From Micromonospora endolithica (GTDB lineage: Bacteria; Actinomycetota; Actinomycetes; Mycobacteriales; Micromonosporaceae): DNA of 64,000 nt. The stretch is from the NCBI RefSeq assembly GCF_003626595.1, contig NZ_RBAK01000021.1, positions 17,382-81,381 of the forward strand. The letters are read 5' to 3'. Below, in pieces: positions 1 to 8,582 of this stretch (the stretch's first letter is position 1; every line of letters starts with the position of its first letter). The notes below the pieces were generated by a model that saw only the letters and a program-made list of their open reading frames with translations, had not been told where the DNA came from and searched no databases. Both the position numbers and the translations under genes were made by a program.

Positions 1-107
1 CGCCGAGTGAAGCAGAGCAAAGGGGCCGCGACACCCCCCTCGCCCCGGGCCGGACCCGCCCCGACGGCCCCCGACCGGTGGCGTCCCACCGGCCGGCGCA
101 CCGATTC
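1..107. other. intergenic, no gene seen
   Basis: This stretch follows the stop of the alpha-galactosidase gene. I see no credible coding frame and no clear hairpin in it. The next gene downstream lies outside the window. Confidence 0.5.
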
Positions 108-2240
108 TCAGTCGACCGCGTCGACCTCCAGCAGCAGGGTCTGCTCCGGGTGCAGGGCCGGCATCTGCAACCCCACGCTGGCCAGTACCGCGCCGCCCAG
201 CGTGGTCCGGGAGCCCCAACCCGGCTCGGTCACCTGCTGGACCGCGGGCTCCGGCACGCCCGCCGCCGGGCGGACCGCGTACCGGCGGCGCGGGTCCAGG
301 CCGGGCAGCCGGACCGGCCCGGGGACCTGGGCCACCGAGGTGGCCAGCCGGGCCACCGCGTACACCGCCCGGGATCCGTCGTGGGCGACCACGCCGTGCG
401 CCCAGACGGCCGGGTCCGGGTGGTCGACCCGGACCACCCGGCCGGAGTGCAGCAGCGGACGCAACCGCTTGTGCAGCGCGACCCAGGCGGCCAGTTCGCG
501 GCGCTCGGCGGCGCCGATCGCGCCGATGTCCCACTCGATGCCGTGGTGGCCGAAGAGCGCGGTCGACGCCCGGAAGCCCAGGTCGTGCACCCGGTGGGTG
601 GTGTGCGAGCGTTCCGGTCCGATGTGCGTGCCGACCAGCTCGGGCGGCAGCAGCAGCCCGGTCCAGCGCTGGATCGCCAGCCGCTCCAGGGCGTCGTTGC
701 AGTCGCTGGCCCAGACCCGGTCGGTACGCCGCAGGATCTCCAGGTCCACCCGGCCACCGCCGGAGGCGCAGCTCTCGATCTCCACGCCCGGGTGGCGGAC
801 GCGCAGTTCGTCGAGCAGCCGGTAGACCGCCAGGGTCTGCTCGTGCACCCCGGGCCGGCCGTGGTGGCCCGCCTCGGTCAGGTCCCGGTTGTGGTCCCAC
901 TTGAGGTAGCCGATGCCCGGGTACTCGGTGAGCAGCGCGTCGAGCCGACCGAGCAGGTACGCGTAGGCGTCCGGGTGGGCGACGTCGAGGACCTGCTGGT
1001 GCCGCCACTGCGGCGGCAGCCGGCCGGGTACCGACAGCACCCAGTCGGGGTGGGCGCGGAACACGTCGGAGTCCGGGTTGACCATCTCCGGCTCGACCCA
1101 GAGCCCGAACTGGAGCCCGTGCCCGGTGACGTGGTCGATCAGCGGGTGCAGGCCGTCGGGCCAGACGTCGGTGTCGACGAACCAGTCACCCAGGCCGGCC
1201 CGGTCGTGCCGGCGGCCGGAGAACCAGCCGTCGTCGAGCACGAACCGCTCCACCCCGACCTCGGCCGCGTGGTCGGCCAGCGCCGCCAACCGGGCCGGGT
1301 CGTGGTCGAAGTAGACCGCCTCCCAGACGTTCAGGGTGACCGGCCGGGGCGTCGAAGGGTGGTGCGGCCGGGCCCGCAGGTGGGTGTGCAGCACGTGGCT
1401 GAGCCCGTCCAGGCCGGTGTCGGAGAACCCGGCGTAGAGCAGGGGAGTGGCGTACTCCCCGCCCGGCGCGAGCGCCACCTCGCCGGGAGCGAGCAACTCG
1501 CCGCCGCCCAGGGTGGAGTCTCCGGTCGGCCGCCGCTCGGCGAACGTCACGTGGTCGCCGCTCCACGCGGTGTGCACCGCCCACACCTCGCCGTGGCCGA
1601 AACCGAAGCCGGCGGTCCCGGCCACCAGCAGCAGGGTGGCGTCGTGCCCGGTCCGGCCGTGCCGGCCCTCCCGTACCCAGGTGCCCGTCGCGAAGGGGTG
1701 CCGCTGCGGGGACCGTTCCCGGCACCACCGGCCGGTCAGGTCGAGCAGCTCGGTGGCGACCGCCGGCACCGGCAGGACCGGGGTCAGCTCCCGCAGCGCG
1801 TACGGGCCGTCGCCGTCGTTGCGCAGCCGGTGGCGCAGCAGCAGCAGACCGGCCGGGTCCAGCTCGATCTCGACGGCCAGCGACAGCCGCGCGTCCGGGT
1901 CGCGGGCAAGGACGGTGACCCGGGCCGATCTTCCCGCGGTGTCCTCGACGACCAGGTCGTCGAGCCTGAAGGCGGTGGACCAGGCGGTGCCGTCGCGGTG
2001 CCCGGACAGCGCCGGCCGGCCACTCCACCCGGCCCCGGCCTCGGGCAGCAGCGACAGCACGGTCGGCGCGTCGAAGCTGCTCGGCGCCACCGGCGGTACG
2101 GTGGCGTCGACCAGGGCGGGAAGGTCGTCGGCGGGCACCGGGCCGAGGTCGGCGCCCCAGTGCACGACGCGGGGGAGTCCCGCGCCGCGCGCGTCGAGCA
2201 CCAGGCTGGTCCGCGCGCGGCGCAGGTGGACGATCGTCAT
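108..2240 (-). CDS. GH36 alpha-galactosidase
   Basis: The 710-residue protein should release terminal alpha-galactose from melibiose or raffinose-type sugars in the cytoplasm. The length and order fit bacterial GH36: an N-terminal beta-supersandwich, a central TIM barrel and a C-terminal beta domain. The motif YLKWDHNRD places the nucleophile at D449, and WASDCNDA places the acid/base at D513; ESCASGGGR between them is also typical. The ATG start at 2240 overlaps the stop of the upstream permease by four bases (ATGA), so translation is coupled. It is the last gene of the sugar-uptake operon. The family call is secure; the exact substrate is inferred from the adjacent GH42 gene. Confidence 0.92.
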   Translation of the reverse strand: MTIVHLRRARTSLVLDARGAGLPRVVHWGADLGPVPADDLPALVDATVPPVAPSSFDAPTVLSLLPEAGAGWSGRPALSGHRDGTAWSTAFRLDDLVVEDTAGRSARVTVLARDPDARLSLAVEIELDPAGLLLLRHRLRNDGDGPYALRELTPVLPVPAVATELLDLTGRWCRERSPQRHPFATGTWVREGRHGRTGHDATLLLVAGTAGFGFGHGEVWAVHTAWSGDHVTFAERRPTGDSTLGGGELLAPGEVALAPGGEYATPLLYAGFSDTGLDGLSHVLHTHLRARPHHPSTPRPVTLNVWEAVYFDHDPARLAALADHAAEVGVERFVLDDGWFSGRRHDRAGLGDWFVDTDVWPDGLHPLIDHVTGHGLQFGLWVEPEMVNPDSDVFRAHPDWVLSVPGRLPPQWRHQQVLDVAHPDAYAYLLGRLDALLTEYPGIGYLKWDHNRDLTEAGHHGRPGVHEQTLAVYRLLDELRVRHPGVEIESCASGGGRVDLEILRRTDRVWASDCNDALERLAIQRWTGLLLPPELVGTHIGPERSHTTHRVHDLGFRASTALFGHHGIEWDIGAIGAAERRELAAWVALHKRLRPLLHSGRVVRVDHPDPAVWAHGVVAHDGSRAVYAVARLATSVAQVPGPVRLPGLDPRRRYAVRPAAGVPEPAVQQVTEPGWGSRTTLGGAVLASVGLQMPALHPEQTLLLEVDAVD

Positions 2241-3127
2241 CCCTTGGACGCTCCCAGGGTCAGGCCCCGGACGAACTGCTTCTGCAACAGGAAGAAGACC
2301 ACCAGGGTGGGGATCGCGACCAGCACGGAACCGGCCGAGACCAGGTTGTTGTCGGTGAAGAACTCGCCGCGCAGGTTGTTCAGCGAACTGGTGACCGGGA
2401 ACTTGTCGCCGCTGCGCATCAACACGGTGGCCCAGAAGAACTCGTTGTAGATCCAGGTCACCTCCAGCGTCGCCAGCGCCGCCAGGGCGGGCCGGCACAG
2501 TGGCATGGTCACCTGCCAGTACTGCCGCCAGATGCTCGCCCCGTCGACCATCGCCGCCTCGTACAGTTCGCGGGGCAGCGCCTTCATGTAGTTGCTGAGC
2601 ACGAACACGCAGAAGCCGCACTGGAAGGCGACGTTGACCAGGATCAGTCCCCAGTAGCTGTCGTAGAGCAGTTCCGAGTCGCTCATGAACGCCGGCAGCG
2701 GCACCTGGGTGAACAGCCGGAACAGCGGGATCAGCAGGGCCTGCTGGGGCAGCAGGTTCGCCGCGGTGAACAGGCCGAGCAGGACGATGTTGGTCTTCCA
2801 GCTGAACCGGGCGATGACGAAGGCCACCATCGAGGCGAGGAAGAGGGTCAGCAGCACCGCCGGCACGGTGATGTACGCCGAGTTGAGGAAGTGCTTGCCG
2901 AACTCGGCGGTCTGCCAGGCGGTGACGTAGTTGTCGAAGGTCCAGCCACCGAGCGAGACGTAGCCGTTGGCGGCGGTGTACTCGTACGACCGCAGCGAGG
3001 TGAGCACCGCCCACAGGATCGGGAAGAGCCAGCCGACCGCCACCGCCGCCAGGAACAGGTGCAGCACCATCCGGGCCGGCCGCAGCGGGCGTCTCGCCGG
3101 GGTCGGCGTCTGCACGGCCGTGCTCAT
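2237..3127 (-). CDS. sugar ABC transporter permease, MalG type
   Basis: A 296-residue inner-membrane permease with about six membrane segments; the first lies around residues 20-45. The cytoplasmic EAA loop that docks the ATPase is visible as EAAMVDGASIWRQYWQVTMP, about two thirds along. This is the second half of a heterodimeric permease: its start overlaps the stop of the MalF-type gene (ATGA at 3124-3127), and its stop overlaps the alpha-galactosidase start. It probably imports galactosides delivered by the binding protein at 4106-5431. No ATPase gene is nearby, which is usual for actinobacterial carbohydrate importers that share one MsiK-type ATPase. Confidence 0.93.
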   Translation of the reverse strand: MSTAVQTPTPARRPLRPARMVLHLFLAAVAVGWLFPILWAVLTSLRSYEYTAANGYVSLGGWTFDNYVTAWQTAEFGKHFLNSAYITVPAVLLTLFLASMVAFVIARFSWKTNIVLLGLFTAANLLPQQALLIPLFRLFTQVPLPAFMSDSELLYDSYWGLILVNVAFQCGFCVFVLSNYMKALPRELYEAAMVDGASIWRQYWQVTMPLCRPALAALATLEVTWIYNEFFWATVLMRSGDKFPVTSSLNNLRGEFFTDNNLVSAGSVLVAIPTLVVFFLLQKQFVRGLTLGASKG

Positions 3128-4080
3128 CGCTTGTCCTCCCTCATCACGGTGGCCAGGTAGACGGTGATGAACAGCAGCGAGACGGCCAGCATGATGGTGG
3201 CCAGCGCGGAGCCGAAGCCGATCCGGCTGGCCTCACCGACCACGTTGGAGGTGACCAGTGCGGAGAGCAGCTCCAGGCCGTTGCGGCCCTTGTTGATGAC
3301 CCACACCAGGTCGAACGCGCGCAGTGACTCGATCACCGTCACCACCAGCACGATGATGTTGATCGGTCGCATCACCGGGAACACCACCCTGAAGAAGGTG
3401 CTGGTCTCCGACGCGCCGTCGACCGCCGCGGCCTCACGCAGTGACGGGTCGACGCCCTTCAGCCCGGCCAGGTAGAGCAGCATGATGTAGCCGACGTGCC
3501 GCCAGCCGGCCGCGAACAGCACGGCCCAGATGTTCACGTCCGGGTCGCCGTACCAGTCGACGCTGGTGCCGAGCACCGCGTTGAGCAGACCCTGGTCGCG
3601 GGAGTAGATCAGCTGCCAGATGAAGCCGATCAGGGCCAGCGAGAGCACCACCGGCAGGTAGAGCGCGGTCTGGTAGAAGCGGGAGCCGCGGATCTCCTTG
3701 TCCAGCAGGACGGCCAGGAACATGCCGATCGGTGTGGCCACCACGAAGAGCGCCGCCAGCCAGAGCAGGTTGTTCTGCACGGCCGGGACGAACGGTGGGT
3801 AGATGTTCACCACGTCGGCGTAGTTGCGGGCGCCGACCCACTCGATCTCGCTGACCGGACCGATGCCGTCCCAGTCGGTGCCGGAGAGCAGCACGGTGGC
3901 GGTGGCCGGCAACCAGACCAGGCCGACGACGAGCAGCAGCGGTACGAGCACCATCAGCGCGATGACCACGCGGTCGGTACGGGACAGGAGCCGTAGCCTC
4001 CGACCGCGACCACCGGTGGAGGTGGTCGCGGCCGGCGGCGGCACGGCGCGATCCGCTTGGATCAGGGGTAGGTCGGACAC
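3124..4080 (-). CDS. sugar ABC transporter permease, MalF type
   Basis: A 318-residue membrane protein of the MalF/UgpA class with a cytoplasmic N-terminal tail of about 38 residues, then about six membrane helices. The EAA loop reads REAAAVDGASETSTFFRVVF and ends in FPVMRP. It pairs with the MalG-type permease that it overlaps by four bases. The gap to the upstream binding-protein gene is only 25 bases, so all four genes form one transcript starting near 5431. Substrate is inferred to be an alpha- or beta-galactoside from the flanking glycosidases. Confidence 0.93.
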   Translation of the reverse strand: MSDLPLIQADRAVPPPAATTSTGGRGRRLRLLSRTDRVVIALMVLVPLLLVVGLVWLPATATVLLSGTDWDGIGPVSEIEWVGARNYADVVNIYPPFVPAVQNNLLWLAALFVVATPIGMFLAVLLDKEIRGSRFYQTALYLPVVLSLALIGFIWQLIYSRDQGLLNAVLGTSVDWYGDPDVNIWAVLFAAGWRHVGYIMLLYLAGLKGVDPSLREAAAVDGASETSTFFRVVFPVMRPINIIVLVVTVIESLRAFDLVWVINKGRNGLELLSALVTSNVVGEASRIGFGSALATIMLAVSLLFITVYLATVMREDKR

Positions 4081-4105
4081 GGTGGTCCTCTCCCTCTCGC
4101 CGTCG

Positions 4106-5431
4106 TCAGTCGGTGAAGATCGACTTCTTCTGGTTCTCGATGCTGTTGGTGAGCCCGTCGATGTCGGCCGGTTCCTTGATGAACTGCTGGAGCGCCGGGA
4201 TGATCACCGTGGAGGCGAAGTCGGGGCGGGTGTCCCGGTCGAGGAACTGGGCGATCTCGGTGGCCGAGCCGACCAGTTCGGCGGCCTTCTTCTGCAGCGC
4301 GGTGTAGCCGCTGGTGTCGGCCTCGGTGTTGGCCACCAGCGTGCTCGGGTCGTTCTTGATCACGATGTCCGCGGCGGCCTTGTTGCCGACGTACTCCAGC
4401 AGTTTCTTGGCGTTGTCCTCCTCCTTCGGCCGGCGGGCCAGCATGTAGCCGTCGATCGGCGCGTCCAGGGCCTTGGCCCCGATCGCCGGGTCGATCTCGG
4501 GGAAGGTGAAGAAGTCCAGGTCGTCCTGCTCGTCGTTGTTGAACTGCTGGCCGACGAAGAGGCCGAGCAGGTACATGCCGCTCTTCTTCTGCTGCAGCGA
4601 CTGGGCCGCCTCCTGCCAGGTGCGCCCGAGGGCGTCCGGCTGGTGCAGCGGCAGCAGGCCACGCCAGGTGTCGAAGACCTTCTTCACCTTGTCCGAGGTC
4701 CAGGACTCCTTGCCGGCCATCAGGTCGATGTGGAACTGGTAGCCGTTGATGCGCAGGTTGAGGATGTCGAAGGTGCCCATCGCCGGCCAGCCGTCCTTGT
4801 CGGCGAAGGCGATCGGGGTCAGGCCGTCCTTCTTCATCTGCGCGGAGAGCGCGGTGAGCTGGTCGAGTGTGGTCGGCACCTGGTAGCCGTTCTGCTGCCA
4901 GACCGACTTGCGGTAGAAGACCGCCCACGGGTAGTACGTCGACGGCACGAAGTACTGCTTGCCGTCGTCACCGGTGGAGGCCTTCTTGAAGGCGTCCGAC
5001 TGGCCGGAGATCTTGCCCCAGACGTCGCTGAGGTCCCCGGCGAGGCCCCGGGCGGCGAAGAAGCGCATCCGGTAGCCGGCGAACCACATGAACACGTCGT
5101 CCGGCTTGCCCTGCAGGTAGTTGTTGATGTTCTCCTGGAACGTGTTGTGGTCGACCGTGTTGACCCCGACCTCGATCCCCGACGACGTCTTGAACCCGTC
5201 GACGACCTTGGCGATCACGTCCTTGGGCTTCGGGTCGGACTGGTTCGACCCCAGCGACACGGTGTTGCTTCCGGACCCGCCGGAGTCGGAGTCGCCGCAG
5301 CCGGCGAGCAGGCCGGTGCCGAGCAGGGCGCCGCCGGCGGCCCCGGTGAGCACCGAGCGGCGGCGCAGGCCGGCGACGGACGGGGGTACGAGCCGAGCCA
5401 GGTACTCGGCTTGGGTGCGGGGACGGGACAT
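4106..5431 (-). CDS. sugar ABC transporter substrate-binding lipoprotein
   Basis: A 441-residue family 1 extracellular solute-binding protein. The N terminus has a twin-arginine signal (GLRRRSVLTG, residues about 22-31) followed by a lipobox LLAGC, so it should be folded before Tat export and then anchored to the membrane by the lipidated Cys. The mature part has the usual two-lobed sugar-binding features (YRKSVWQQNGYQVPTTLDQL, DGYMLARRP). The ATG at 5431 has a good Shine-Dalgarno sequence (GGAGG, five bases away). It is the first and probably the most expressed gene of the operon, reading away from the GH42 gene. Confidence 0.93.
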   Translation of the reverse strand: MSRPRTQAEYLARLVPPSVAGLRRRSVLTGAAGGALLGTGLLAGCGDSDSGGSGSNTVSLGSNQSDPKPKDVIAKVVDGFKTSSGIEVGVNTVDHNTFQENINNYLQGKPDDVFMWFAGYRMRFFAARGLAGDLSDVWGKISGQSDAFKKASTGDDGKQYFVPSTYYPWAVFYRKSVWQQNGYQVPTTLDQLTALSAQMKKDGLTPIAFADKDGWPAMGTFDILNLRINGYQFHIDLMAGKESWTSDKVKKVFDTWRGLLPLHQPDALGRTWQEAAQSLQQKKSGMYLLGLFVGQQFNNDEQDDLDFFTFPEIDPAIGAKALDAPIDGYMLARRPKEEDNAKKLLEYVGNKAAADIVIKNDPSTLVANTEADTSGYTALQKKAAELVGSATEIAQFLDRDTRPDFASTVIIPALQQFIKEPADIDGLTNSIENQKKSIFTD

Positions 5432-5713
5432 GGTGCCTCCTGCGGATGAAGAGGTGCGCTGCGCCCGAGGGCCGTCAGGGGAGTGGCGGTGCCGGCCGTC
5501 CGTGATCACACATTCGGATCCATCGGGAATCCACATTGGCAAACACGAACTGCCAGTGGCGCCTGAAACTACTCGTCCTCGGGGCGCTGTCAAGAGGGTG
5601 GTGATGACCCGATAACCCCGTCGTGACAAGGATGTAATGAGGTAAACGTTGGAAAGCGGGTGGATGTTGGAAACTGTTGACTTGACTTCCCGATCGGGGC
5701 ACGCTCTCCAGCC
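5432..5713. promoter_or_regulatory. divergent promoter/operator region of galactoside locus
   Basis: A 282-bp gap between the binding-protein gene (minus) and the GH42 gene (plus), visibly richer in A and T than its surroundings. It holds GTTGGAAA twice as a direct repeat (5648-5655 and 5666-5673), a TTGACTTGACTT run (5677-5688) that could supply a -35 box for the GH42 gene, an inverted repeat TGGCA-N9-TGCCA (5537-5555) and the palindrome GTGATCAC (5501-5508). The DeoR-family regulator at 7757 is the obvious candidate to bind here. The sites are read by eye and untested. Confidence 0.55.
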
Positions 5714-7720
5714 ATGCGGCGATGGCAGGGCGACCGGATCTGGTTCGGCGCCGACTACAACCCGGAGCAGTGGCCCGAGGCGACCTGGGCCGAGGACGTC
5801 GAGCTGATGCGCCGCGCCGGGGTCAACCTGGTGTCGGTCGGCATCTTCTCGTGGGCCCTGCTGGAGCCGGCGCCCGGCGAGTACGAGTTCGGCTGGCTGG
5901 ACCGCGCGATCGACGTACTGCACGGCGGCGGCATCGCGGTCGACCTGGCCACCGCCACCGCCAGCCCGCCACCGTGGCTCGCCCACCGGCACCCCGAGAC
6001 GCTGCCCCGGCGGGCCGACGGCGCCATCCTCTGGCCCGGCGGCCGGCAGGCGTACTGCCCCAGTTCGCCGGTCTTCCGGCAGCGGTCGCTCGCCCTGGTC
6101 GAGGCCGTGGCCGGCCGGTACGCCGCGCACCCGGCGGTGGTCATGTGGCACGTGTCCAACGAACTGGGCTGCCACAACGTGCACTGCTACTGCGACGTGA
6201 GCGCGGCGGCGTTCCGCGACTGGCTGCGCGCGCGGTACCGCGACCTGGACGGCCTCAACGACGCCTGGGGCACCGCGTTCTGGAGCCAGCGGTACGGCGA
6301 CTGGGCCGAGGTCAACCCGCCCCGGCTCGCCCCCACCTTCGCCAACCCCACCCAGCAGCTGGACTTCCTGCGGTTCTCCTCCGACGAGCAGCGGGCCCAA
6401 CTGCGCGCCGAGCGGGCGGTGCTGGACCGTCTGGTCCGGCAGCCGGTCACCACGAACTTCATGATCGGCACCGGCATCAAGTACCTGGACTACCACTCCT
6501 GGGCGTCCGACGTGGACGTGGTCGCCAACGACCACTACCTGACCGCCGCCGACCCGGACTCGCACCTCGGGCTGGCGCTCGCCGCCGACCACACCCGGGG
6601 GGTCGCCGGTGGTGACCCGTGGCTGCTGATGGAGCACTCCACCAGCGCGGTCAACTGGCAGCCGCGCAACGTGGCGAAGACCCCCGGCCAGCTGCGCCGC
6701 AACAGTCTCGCCCACGTCGCCCGCGGTGCCGACGGGGTGCTGTTCTTCCAGTGGCGTGCCTCGCGCGCCGGCGCGGAGAAGTTCCACTCCGCGCTGCTGC
6801 CGCACGCCGGCGTCGACACCAAGGTCTTCGGCGAGGTCTGCCGGCTCGGCGCCGACCTGTCCGCCATCGCCGAGGTGACCGGCAGCCGGGTCGACGCCGA
6901 GGTGGCGATCCTGTTCGACTACGAGGCGTGGTGGGGCGTCGAGCTGGACTCGCACCCGAGCGTCGACGTCACCTACGCCGACCGGCTGAACGCCCTGCAC
7001 GGCGCGCTGTTCCGGGCCGGCGTCACCGCCGACGTGGTGCACCCCTCGACCGACCTGGGCCGCTACCGGCTGGTCCTGGTCCCGACCCTCTACCTGGTCC
7101 GCGACGCGCACGCCGAGGCGCTGCGCGGGTACGTGGCGGCCGGCGGCACCGCGCTGGTCACGTACTTCAGCGGGATCGTCGACGAGCACGACCACATCCG
7201 GCTCGGCGGTTACCCGGGGGCGTTCCGGGAGCTGCTCGGCGTGCGTACCGAGGAGTTCTTCCCGCTGCGGGCCGGCGAGCGGGTCCACCTCGACGACGGC
7301 GGCACGGCCGACGTGTGGACCGAGTGGCTGCACGCCGAGGGCGCCGAGGTGCTCGCCGCGTACGCCGACGGGCCGTTGCCGGGCGTGCCGGCGCTGACCC
7401 GGCACCCGGTGGGTCGGGGCGCCGCCTGGTACGTCGGCACCCGGCTGGACCGCGCCGGCACCGACGCGCTGGTGGCGCGGCTGGTGGCCGAGTCCGGCGT
7501 CCGCCCGGCCGCCGACGTGCCGGCCGGTGTGGAGGTGGTCCGGCGCCGGGACGGCGACCGCAGCTGGCTCTTCGTGGTCAACCACACCGATGACCAGGTA
7601 CGGGTGGACGTCACGGGTACCGAACTGCTCACCGGGGCGGCGTGCGCGGGTGGGCTGGCGGTGCCCCCCGGCGAGGTGGCCGTGGTCCGCGAGGACGTCG
7701 CCCGCCCGGCAGCGGACTGA
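5714..7720 (+). CDS. GH42 beta-galactosidase
   Basis: A 668-residue cytoplasmic beta-galactosidase. The N-terminal TIM barrel begins with GADYNPEQWPE, a GH42 hallmark. The acid/base is E150 in WHVSNELGCH and the nucleophile is E307 in LLMEHSTSAVNWQ. A trimerisation domain and a short C-terminal beta domain follow. A Cys-rich patch (CHNVHCYCD) just after the acid/base matches the zinc-binding cluster of some GH42 enzymes. It diverges from the uptake operon and lies 36 bases before the DeoR-type gene, probably in the same transcript. Together with the GH36 enzyme it lets the cell open both alpha- and beta-linked galactosides. Confidence 0.94.
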   Translation: MRRWQGDRIWFGADYNPEQWPEATWAEDVELMRRAGVNLVSVGIFSWALLEPAPGEYEFGWLDRAIDVLHGGGIAVDLATATASPPPWLAHRHPETLPRRADGAILWPGGRQAYCPSSPVFRQRSLALVEAVAGRYAAHPAVVMWHVSNELGCHNVHCYCDVSAAAFRDWLRARYRDLDGLNDAWGTAFWSQRYGDWAEVNPPRLAPTFANPTQQLDFLRFSSDEQRAQLRAERAVLDRLVRQPVTTNFMIGTGIKYLDYHSWASDVDVVANDHYLTAADPDSHLGLALAADHTRGVAGGDPWLLMEHSTSAVNWQPRNVAKTPGQLRRNSLAHVARGADGVLFFQWRASRAGAEKFHSALLPHAGVDTKVFGEVCRLGADLSAIAEVTGSRVDAEVAILFDYEAWWGVELDSHPSVDVTYADRLNALHGALFRAGVTADVVHPSTDLGRYRLVLVPTLYLVRDAHAEALRGYVAAGGTALVTYFSGIVDEHDHIRLGGYPGAFRELLGVRTEEFFPLRAGERVHLDDGGTADVWTEWLHAEGAEVLAAYADGPLPGVPALTRHPVGRGAAWYVGTRLDRAGTDALVARLVAESGVRPAADVPAGVEVVRRRDGDRSWLFVVNHTDDQVRVDVTGTELLTGAACAGGLAVPPGEVAVVREDVARPAAD

Positions 7721-7756
7721 GCCGCTACCCTTCCCCACGTCCGCGAAGGAGGTTCG

Positions 7757-8533
7757 ATGCTCGCCCAGCAGCGGCAGACCGCCATCCTCGACCTGATCCG
7801 GCAGCGCGGCGGCGTCCGCGTCAGCCACCTGGTGAGCCGGTTCGGGGTCTCGGACATGACCATCCGGCGTGACCTTGAGGTGCTCGCCGAACGGGGCCTG
7901 GTCGACAAGGTGCACGGTGGTGCGACCCTGGCCGGGCCCGGGTCGGCCGAGGAGCCCGGCTTCGCGGCCAAGTCCATCCGCCAGCGGGCCGAGAAACGGG
8001 CCATCGCCGAGCGGGCGGCCGCCCTGGTCGAGCCCGGCATGGCCATCGCGCTGTCCGCCGGCACCACCACCGCCGCCCTGGCCACCCTGCTCGCCGACGT
8101 ACGGGGACTGACCGTGGTGACCAACTCGATCCCGGTCGCCGACGCGCTCTACCAGAACCCGCGCGCCGACCAGACCGTCGTGCTCACCGGCGGCATCCGG
8201 ACCCCGTCGGACGCGTTGACCGGCCCGGTGGCCGAGGCGGCGATCGCCACGCTCAACGTGGACCTGCTCTTCCTCGGCGTGCACGGAATGAGCCCGCGGA
8301 CCGGTTACACCACCCCGAACCTGCTGGAGGCCGGGGTCAACCGCTGCCTCATCCACGCCGCGCGGCGGCTGGTGGTGCTGGCCGACCACACCAAGTGGGA
8401 GACCATCGGCATCGCCACCATCGCCCCGCTGGAGGAGGCCGACCTGCTGGTCACCGACGCCGGCCTGCCCGCCGAGGCGCGCAGCCAGCTCGGCGACCAG
8501 GTCGGTGAGCTGATCGTGGTCGACGCCGGCTGA
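7757..8533 (+). CDS. DeoR/GlpR-family sugar repressor
   Basis: A 258-residue transcription factor. Residues about 5-57 form the DeoR winged helix (RQTAILDLIRQRGGVRVSHL, then FGVSDMTIRRDLEVL). The C-terminal part is the sugar-phosphate isomerase-like effector domain, with LSAGTTTAALATLL and the lid motifs VVLTGGIRTPS and FLGVHGMS. The ATG has a clear AAGGAGG seven bases upstream. It sits behind the GH42 gene and is the likely regulator of the whole divergent locus, released by a phosphorylated sugar. Target and effector are inferred from position. Confidence 0.9.
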   Translation: MLAQQRQTAILDLIRQRGGVRVSHLVSRFGVSDMTIRRDLEVLAERGLVDKVHGGATLAGPGSAEEPGFAAKSIRQRAEKRAIAERAAALVEPGMAIALSAGTTTAALATLLADVRGLTVVTNSIPVADALYQNPRADQTVVLTGGIRTPSDALTGPVAEAAIATLNVDLLFLGVHGMSPRTGYTTPNLLEAGVNRCLIHAARRLVVLADHTKWETIGIATIAPLEEADLLVTDAGLPAEARSQLGDQVGELIVVDAG

Positions 8534-8582
8534 CGCCCGCCCGCCGGAGGTCACCCTGCGCGGTGCCGCTGGCGGGACTAGC

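Noticed and set aside
78..2450. 790-codon open frame on the plus strand
   Set aside because: It is antisense to the GH36 gene and the permease, has composition typical of high-GC shadow frames (Arg, Pro, Val, Gly-rich) and no ribosome site or family pattern.
2241..3014. N-terminal extension of the alpha-galactosidase frame
   Set aside because: The frame stays open upstream of 2240 but overlaps the permease gene. The family start pattern and the ATGA junction support 2240.
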